The position numbers and the translations under genes were made by a program. From the NCBI RefSeq assembly GCF_000286075.1, contig NZ_AJTZ01000005.1, positions 1,476,682-1,540,681 on the forward strand: DNA of 64,000 nucleotides, given 5' to 3'. Position 1 is the stretch's first letter; the number at the start of each line of letters is the position of its first letter. The notes below the pieces were generated by a model. The model searched no databases, was not told the DNA's origin, and saw nothing but the letters and a program-made list of their open reading frames with translations. Of the stretch, positions 59,298-64,000 are shown in pieces. This DNA is from Streptococcus ratti FA-1 = DSM 20564. GTDB taxonomy: Bacteria; Bacillota; Bacilli; Lactobacillales; Streptococcaceae.

Positions 59298-61271
59298 ATG
59301 AAAAATAATCGAAATAATGGATTTGTGAGAAACTCCTTTGTTTATATCATACTGATTTTGGCTATTGTAACTGGTTTTCAGTATTTTTTTAGAGGAACAG
59401 GTTCACAGAGTGAAAAAATCAGTTACACGACCCTTGTTAAACATGTCAAAGCAGGTGATATAAAATCAATTACCTATCAGCCCAGCGGCAGCATCGTTCA
59501 AGTAACAGGTGAGTATGAAAAGGCTAAAGAAATAAAGACAAATAGTGACTTGGCCTTCTTTAACGGCAGTACTACAAAAGTTAAGAAGTTTACATCAATT
59601 GTTCTGCCTAACAGCGCTTCTATTGAAAAAATTGAAAAGCTGGCAGAAGATCAAGGAACAAAAATTTCTGTTAAGCAAGAGAGTTCAAGCGGTGCCTGGA
59701 TTTCTTTCCTCATAAGCTTCCTGCCAATTCTCATTATGATCTTCTTCTTTACCATGATGATGAATCAAGGCGGTGGCGGTGCCCGCGGCGCTATGAGCTT
59801 TGGTAAAAACAAGGCGCGTTCATCTTCTAAAAGTGATATTAAAGTGCGCTTTTCAGATGTTGCCGGTGCAGAAGAAGAAAAACAAGAACTTATTGAAGTG
59901 GTTGATTTCTTAAAGGAGCCAAAACGCTATAAAGCTTTAGGAGCTCGTATTCCGTCAGGCGTCCTCCTTGAAGGGCCTCCAGGTACTGGTAAAACCTTGC
60001 TTGCTAAAGCAGTAGCTGGGGAAGCAGGTGTTCCTTTCTTCAGCATTTCAGGCTCAGATTTTGTTGAAATGTTTGTCGGTGTCGGAGCCAGCCGTGTCCG
60101 TTCCCTCTTTGAAGATGCCAAAAAGGCTGAGCGTGCTATTATCTTTATTGATGAAATCGATGCTGTCGGACGTCGCCGCGGAGCCGGAATGGGAGGCGGA
60201 AACGATGAGCGTGAACAAACCCTCAACCAGCTGCTGATTGAAATGGATGGTTTTGAAGGGAATGAAAATATCATTGTTATTGCTGCAACCAACCGCAGCG
60301 ATGTTCTGGATCCTGCGCTTCTTCGTCCCGGACGCTTTGACCGTAAGGTTCTTGTCGGTAGACCGGATGTTAAGGGCCGCGAAGCTATCCTTCGCGTCCA
60401 TTCGAAGAATAAACCTCTGGCTAAAGATGTTGACTTAAAAGTCATTGCTCAGCAAACACCAGGATTTGTCGGTGCAGACTTAGAAAATGTTTTGAATGAA
60501 GCTGCTCTTGTCGCAGCCCGCCGTAATAAGAAAACAATTGATGCCAGTGATATTGATGAGGCTGAAGACCGTGTTATTGCTGGTCCTTCTAAGAAGGATA
60601 AAACCATTTCTGAACATGAGCGTCAGATGGTTGCTTATCATGAAGCTGGACATACTATTGTAGGACTTGTTTTATCAAATGCGCGTGTTGTTCATAAGGT
60701 TACAATTGTTCCGCGCGGCCGCGCCGGCGGTTACATGATTGCACTTCCAAAGGAAGATCAGAATCTGCTGTCTAAAGATGACTTGAAAGAGCAACTGGCT
60801 GGACTCATGGGAGGCCGTGTTGCCGAAGAAATCATTTTTAATGCTCAAACAACGGGTGCTTCCAACGACTTTGAACAGGCAACACAGTTAGCTCGTGCAA
60901 TGGTAACCGAATATGGTATGAGTGAGAAACTCGGCCCTGTTCAATATGAAGGCGATCATTCAATGATGCCAGGTCAGTTTGCGCCTGAAAAGACCTATTC
61001 AGCTCAGACAGCCCTTCTTATTGATGAAGAGGTCCGCGATCTGCTAAATGAAGCTCGCAATAAGGCAGCTGATATTATTAATGGCAATCGGGAAACACAT
61101 AAATTAATTGCAGAAGCCTTGCTTAAGTATGAAACACTTGATGCTGCACAAATCAAGTTTATTTACGAAACAGGAAAGATTCCTGAAAAGTCAGATGATG
61201 ATTCAGAGGAAGCTCATGCATTGTCTTATGATGAAATCAAAGAAAAAATGACTGAAGATAAGGCTGACTGA
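59298..61271 (+). CDS. ftsH: ATP-dependent zinc metalloprotease FtsH
   Basis: 657 residues. Two membrane helices ([18 protein letters not shown] and [19 protein letters not shown]), AAA+ domain with Walker A GPPGTGKT (226-233), Walker [12 protein letters not shown] and second region of homology, then the peptidase with HEAGH (448-452). It degrades misfolded membrane proteins. The ribosome site is weak (AAGG far from the ATG). It closes the rqcP-to-ftsH run. Confidence 0.97.
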   Translation: MKNNRNNGFVRNSFVYIILILAIVTGFQYFFRGTGSQSEKISYTTLVKHVKAGDIKSITYQPSGSIVQVTGEYEKAKEIKTNSDLAFFNGSTTKVKKFTSIVLPNSASIEKIEKLAEDQGTKISVKQESSSGAWISFLISFLPILIMIFFFTMMMNQGGGGARGAMSFGKNKARSSSKSDIKVRFSDVAGAEEEKQELIEVVDFLKEPKRYKALGARIPSGVLLEGPPGTGKTLLAKAVAGEAGVPFFSISGSDFVEMFVGVGASRVRSLFEDAKKAERAIIFIDEIDAVGRRRGAGMGGGNDEREQTLNQLLIEMDGFEGNENIIVIAATNRSDVLDPALLRPGRFDRKVLVGRPDVKGREAILRVHSKNKPLAKDVDLKVIAQQTPGFVGADLENVLNEAALVAARRNKKTIDASDIDEAEDRVIAGPSKKDKTISEHERQMVAYHEAGHTIVGLVLSNARVVHKVTIVPRGRAGGYMIALPKEDQNLLSKDDLKEQLAGLMGGRVAEEIIFNAQTTGASNDFEQATQLARAMVTEYGMSEKLGPVQYEGDHSMMPGQFAPEKTYSAQTALLIDEEVRDLLNEARNKAADIINGNRETHKLIAEALLKYETLDAAQIKFIYETGKIPEKSDDDSEEAHALSYDEIKEKMTEDKAD

Positions 61272-61276
61272 TATTA

Positions 61277-61400
61277 AAAAAGAGGCTGGGTAAAAACTCT
61301 TTAGAATAGCAAAAGTCCTAAAATCAACGTTTTTGACAACACGATTTTAGGACTTTTTAGCATTATTCTTTTTAAAATTTGAGTTTTTACCCAGCCCTCC
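61277..61400. repeat. Nested palindromic element downstream of ftsH
   Basis: Outer arms GAGGCTGGGTAAAAACTC (61282-61299) and its inverse at 61381-61399 (one extra G); inner arms AAAAGTCCTAAAATC (61311) / GATTTTAGGACTTTTT (61343). It acts at least as the ftsH terminator and resembles the GAGG-type intergenic repeats of streptococci. A related, larger element lies at 63558. Confidence 0.8.
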
Positions 61401-61507
61401 CATAGACTATAATTCAAATTTCTAAGTAAGCTGTCGATCGTTGCTAGAAAAGTCTGCCTTGATATGCTAAAATAAAGGCAACAGAACAAGTCAAAGGAGG
61501 TAAAAAA

Positions 61508-61996
61508 GTGGACTTATACACAAAAGTAGAAGAAACCTTAAACAAACTAAATATTCCATTTGAAATTGTGGAACACGAACCGGCACTTACGACCGAGCAA
61601 GCAGATAGCTTTATCGAAGGTATTGAAGGTGTCCGCACCAAAACCATGTTTCTCACTAACAAAAAGAAAACTGCTTACTACTTACTCATCATGGACGACA
61701 AAAAACGCTTGGACATGGACTTGTTTAAAGAACTGGTAGGAGCCAATAGAATCCGCATGGCGTCCTCTGACAGTCTATTTGAAAAAATGATGTTGCCGGC
61801 AGGCATCGTCTCTCCTTTTGGATTGTTGAACAATGAAGATAAAGATATTCAAGTTTATTTTGACAAAGAAATCATGTCGGAAAAACGAATGAGTTTTCAC
61901 CCCAACACCAATGAAAAAACACTCTTTTTAGACACGACAGATCTACTCAAATTTCTAGAGGCTATTGGCTACGAACCGAATATTATCGAATTATAA
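61508..61996 (+). CDS. YbaK/ProX-family prolyl-tRNA deacylase-like protein
   Basis: 162 residues. Free-standing editing domain related to the INS domain of prolyl-tRNA synthetase: IPFEIVEHEPALTTEQA, KTMFLTNKKKTAYYLLIMDDKKRLD and PAGIVSPFGLLNN. It likely hydrolyses mischarged aminoacyl-tRNA (Ala-tRNA-Pro for ProX). GTG start behind AAAGGAGG. It stands alone between two repeat elements, which hints at an insertion here. Confidence 0.9.
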   Translation: MDLYTKVEETLNKLNIPFEIVEHEPALTTEQADSFIEGIEGVRTKTMFLTNKKKTAYYLLIMDDKKRLDMDLFKELVGANRIRMASSDSLFEKMMLPAGIVSPFGLLNNEDKDIQVYFDKEIMSEKRMSFHPNTNEKTLFLDTTDLLKFLEAIGYEPNIIEL

Positions 61997-62028
61997 AACA
62001 AAGAGAAAGTGGGACAGAAATCAAGTCT

Positions 62029-62092
62029 TAATTCTAGTTGCTGAACAAAAACGGTCTATCCCCAGACCGTTTTTGTTCAGGTTCTTTTTTTT
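62029..62092 (+). terminator. Strong terminator with GTGGGACAGAAATC repeat tag
   Basis: Perfect 17-bp stem CTGAACAAAAACGGTCT (62041-62057) / inverse (62064-62080), 6-base loop, then a T run. It is preceded by GTGGGACAGAAATC, a tag of streptococcal intergenic repeats. Confidence 0.88.
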
Positions 62093-62164
62093 GCTCAATT
62101 AAATTTACAAGGACTGTTTACTGTGATAAACTAATATGGTTGTTAAAACTATTTAGGAGAAATG

Positions 62165-63559
62165 ATGACTATATTCAGAAAGAAGAATACAAAGTTAGAT
62201 AAAACAGAAATGAAGCGCCACCTCAAAATAGTGGACTTGATTTTTCTTGGTTTGGGTTCAATGGTAGGAACAGGAATCTTTACGATTACTGGTATAGGTG
62301 CTGCGCAATATGCAGGTCCAGCTTTGGTAATTTCGATCATTATTGCGGCAGTGGCTGTTGGAATTTCGGCTCTTTTTTATGCAGAATTTGCATCAAGAAT
62401 TCCGGCAAATGGGGGAGCGTACAGTTATTTATATGCTACTTTAGGAGAATTTCCTGCTTGGATGGCCGGTTGGTATATTATCATGGAATTTCTGACTGCG
62501 GTATCCAGCGTTGCTTCTGGCTGGGGAAGCTATCTCAAGGGGCTGTTATTGAGCTATAATATAAAGCTGCCAACATCTTTAAATGGTACTTTCAATCCAA
62601 GTAAGGGCAGTTATATTGATTTGCTGCCGGTTTTAGTTGTTCTGCTGGTTACGGGAATTGTTCTTTTGAATTCTAAAATTGCTCTGCGCTTCAACAGCAG
62701 CCTGGTTATCATGAAGTTTTCTGCTTTGGCTCTTTTCATAGTTGTGGGGTTTTTTCACCTAAAACCTGAAAATTGGTCTAACTTTTCTCCTTTTGGCTTT
62801 GGCCAAATTTACGGAGGACAGACAGGAATAATGGCCGGTGCTTCTTTGATGTTTTTTGCTTTTTTAGGATTTGAATCTATTTCGATGGCCGTCGATGAGG
62901 TTCAAGAACCACAAAAAACAATTCCTAAAGGCATTATAACTTCCTTAACTATTGTAACAATTCTTTATGCCAGTGTTACTTTGGTACTGACAGGAATTGT
63001 TCACTATTCTAAATTAAATGTGGCTGATGCAGTCGCTTACGCCCTTCGCCAAGCAGGTTTAAATTGGGCAGCTGACTACATTTCTATTATTGCTATTTTA
63101 ACGTTGATAACCGTCTGTATTTCAATGACTTATGCTTTGGCAAGAACAGTTTACAGTATCAGTCGCGATGGCCTTTTGCCGCAAAAATTTAGCGTTGTTA
63201 CAAAACGCAGTAAGGTCCCTAAAAATGCTACACTTTTGGTAGGATTTGCCTCCATGATTTGTGCGGGGGTATTCCCTCTTTCCAGTATTGCAGAATTTCT
63301 AAATATTTGTACTTTAGCCTATCTTATTATGCTGGCAGTTGCTATTATTAAATTAAGAAAAGATCAAGGGGAACCCAAGACCGGAGAGTTTAAAACACCT
63401 TTTATACCAATACTGCCGATTATTTCAATAATTATATGTTTAGCACTGATGAGTCAATATATGACGATTACCTGGATTGCATTTGCGGTCAGCACTGTAA
63501 TTGGTGTTTTAATCTATTTCATTTATGGTTATAAACATTCTACCATTTCAATGGATTAA
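62165..63559 (+). CDS. APC-family amino acid permease
   Basis: 464 residues, about 12 membrane helices. N-terminal signature LGLGSMVGTGIFTITGIGA, then FYAEFASRIPANGGAYSYLYATLGE and FFAFLGFESISMAVDEVQEPQKTIP are typical of the amino acid-polyamine-organocation family, cationic amino acid/GabP-like branch. The substrate cannot be told. The second of two adjacent ATGs is better spaced from AGGAG. Its place after ftsH is also that in S. mutans as far as I recall. Confidence 0.9.
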   Translation: MTIFRKKNTKLDKTEMKRHLKIVDLIFLGLGSMVGTGIFTITGIGAAQYAGPALVISIIIAAVAVGISALFYAEFASRIPANGGAYSYLYATLGEFPAWMAGWYIIMEFLTAVSSVASGWGSYLKGLLLSYNIKLPTSLNGTFNPSKGSYIDLLPVLVVLLVTGIVLLNSKIALRFNSSLVIMKFSALALFIVVGFFHLKPENWSNFSPFGFGQIYGGQTGIMAGASLMFFAFLGFESISMAVDEVQEPQKTIPKGIITSLTIVTILYASVTLVLTGIVHYSKLNVADAVAYALRQAGLNWAADYISIIAILTLITVCISMTYALARTVYSISRDGLLPQKFSVVTKRSKVPKNATLLVGFASMICAGVFPLSSIAEFLNICTLAYLIMLAVAIIKLRKDQGEPKTGEFKTPFIPILPIISIIICLALMSQYMTITWIAFAVSTVIGVLIYFIYGYKHSTISMD

Positions 63560-63731
63560 AAAAAGAGGTTGAGACAAAAGGATTTTGATTTTTAAAAGTC
63601 TTTATTATCAAGTCCTTTGAATGGCTAAAATTAATAACAAAGCGAACAAAACAGAAGTTTAAATGTCAGAGAAACTCATTTTGTTCGCTTTTTATAGTGG
63701 ATGTCGGACTTTTCGTCCTAGCCTCTTTTTT
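63558..63731. repeat. Second nested palindromic element, downstream of the permease
   Basis: Outer arms AAAAAAAGAGGTTGAGACAA (63558 on) and CGTCCTAGCCTCTTTTTT (63714-63731), imperfect; inner arms AAAGCGAACAAAA (63639-63651) / TTTTGTTCGCTTT (63679-63691). Same architecture as the element at 61277. Confidence 0.75.
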
Positions 63732-63979
63732 ACTTTATAGTAGATGGCTGACACTGCCGCTGAAATTTCTCTGGTTTTTACAATCATTTCAGATAAGCGA
63801 TGCAGTGTAAGGGGGATCTTTTTTATCATACTTACCAGTTTTACATCTCTATAGCTGACTGCATCTTTTAACCCCCCATTGCATATCTGTCGCCTAAGAA
63901 TTTGGCCGCTTTTTTCAAATTCTCAATCAAAGTACCGTTCAGCTATTGTCCATGCTTTTTTGCTATCGTTAGTCACAAC
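63692..63979 (-). pseudogene. Possible decayed reading frame at the window's end
   Basis: Minus-strand frame of 96 codons broken once by TGA (63923-63925). It reads VTNDSKKAWTIAERYFD before the stop and EFEKSGQILRRQIC, then VKLVSMIKKIPLTLHRLSEM after it; the end runs into the repeat. I do not recognise a family, and a chance open frame is quite possible. No other gene is visible from 63560 to 64000. Confidence 0.25.
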
Positions 63980-64000
63980 TTATTTGGAGGGCTCAGAATC

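Noticed and set aside
59927..60445. 172-codon minus frame inside ftsH
   Set aside because: Antisense of the conserved AAA+ domain; high Ser/Arg/Pro content is typical of shadow frames.

Overview
The window is the replication-origin region of a low-GC Gram-positive chromosome, most likely a Streptococcus of the mutans group close to S. mutans. This rests on gene order (opuC permease, gabD, ilvD, rpsD, dnaB, rplI, gdpP, mnmG, mnmA, ecf genes, pgsA, recF, guaB, trpS, htrA, parB, dnaA, dnaN, ychF, pth, mfd, divIC, tilS, hpt, ftsH), on family recognition of the proteins, and on streptococcal signals (CiaR box, parS sites, a lone parB without parA). No database search was possible, so the species is inferred.

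Layout. 1-13.3 kb is the more variable part: the end of a compatible-solute ABC permease, mpg, a succinate-semialdehyde dehydrogenase under a perfect cre site, a P-type ATPase resembling Na+/K+-ATPases, ilvD, a MIP18-type Fe-S factor, a TDT transporter, a HAD phosphatase, and a divergent YhgE/Pip membrane protein and TetR pair. 13.4-31.8 kb runs leftwards: rpsD with a long leader; gdpP-rplI-dnaB-veg; mnmG behind an unrecognised membrane gene; mnmA; two secreted cell-wall proteins; and yfmF-yfmH-rodZ-pgsA-ecfA1-ecfA2-ecfT. 31.9-43.2 kb mixes yaaA-recF, guaB, trpS, an asymmetric ABC-F protein, yfhO, three tRNA genes, a DUF1275 protein, an AlkD-like protein and rlmH. 43.4-49.4 kb is the origin: htrA, parB, DnaA-box clusters on both sides of dnaA, a DnaA-trio-like tract before dnaN, and parS at 41988. 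From dnaA to the end all intact genes point right: ychF-pth-mfd, then rqcP-divIC-(47-codon ORF)-serine hydrolase-tilS-hpt-ftsH, then a ProX-type deacylase and an APC permease separated by palindromic repeats.

How it fits together. DnaA boxes, the trio tract, parS sites and ParB supply initiation and segregation; dnaA, dnaN, dnaB and recF supply replication proteins. CiaR-type control is visible at htrA. Around this core are translation and tRNA-maintenance genes (rpsD, rplI, mnmA, mnmG, tilS, pth, trpS, rlmH, rqcP, ychF), envelope genes (rodZ, pgsA, yfhO, divIC, LysM and transglycosylase-like proteins), nucleotide metabolism (guaB, hpt) and c-di-AMP turnover (gdpP).

There is no prophage, complete IS element, CRISPR array or obvious defence island. 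The most interesting leads are a folded RNA candidate with a possible pseudoknot in front of yfhO, an ABC-F protein whose motif losses leave one complete composite ATP site, a Na+/K+-ATPase-like pump, a set of genes that look leaderless, an AT-rich membrane gene between mnmA and mnmG, and a 47-codon ORF between divIC and the serine hydrolase.
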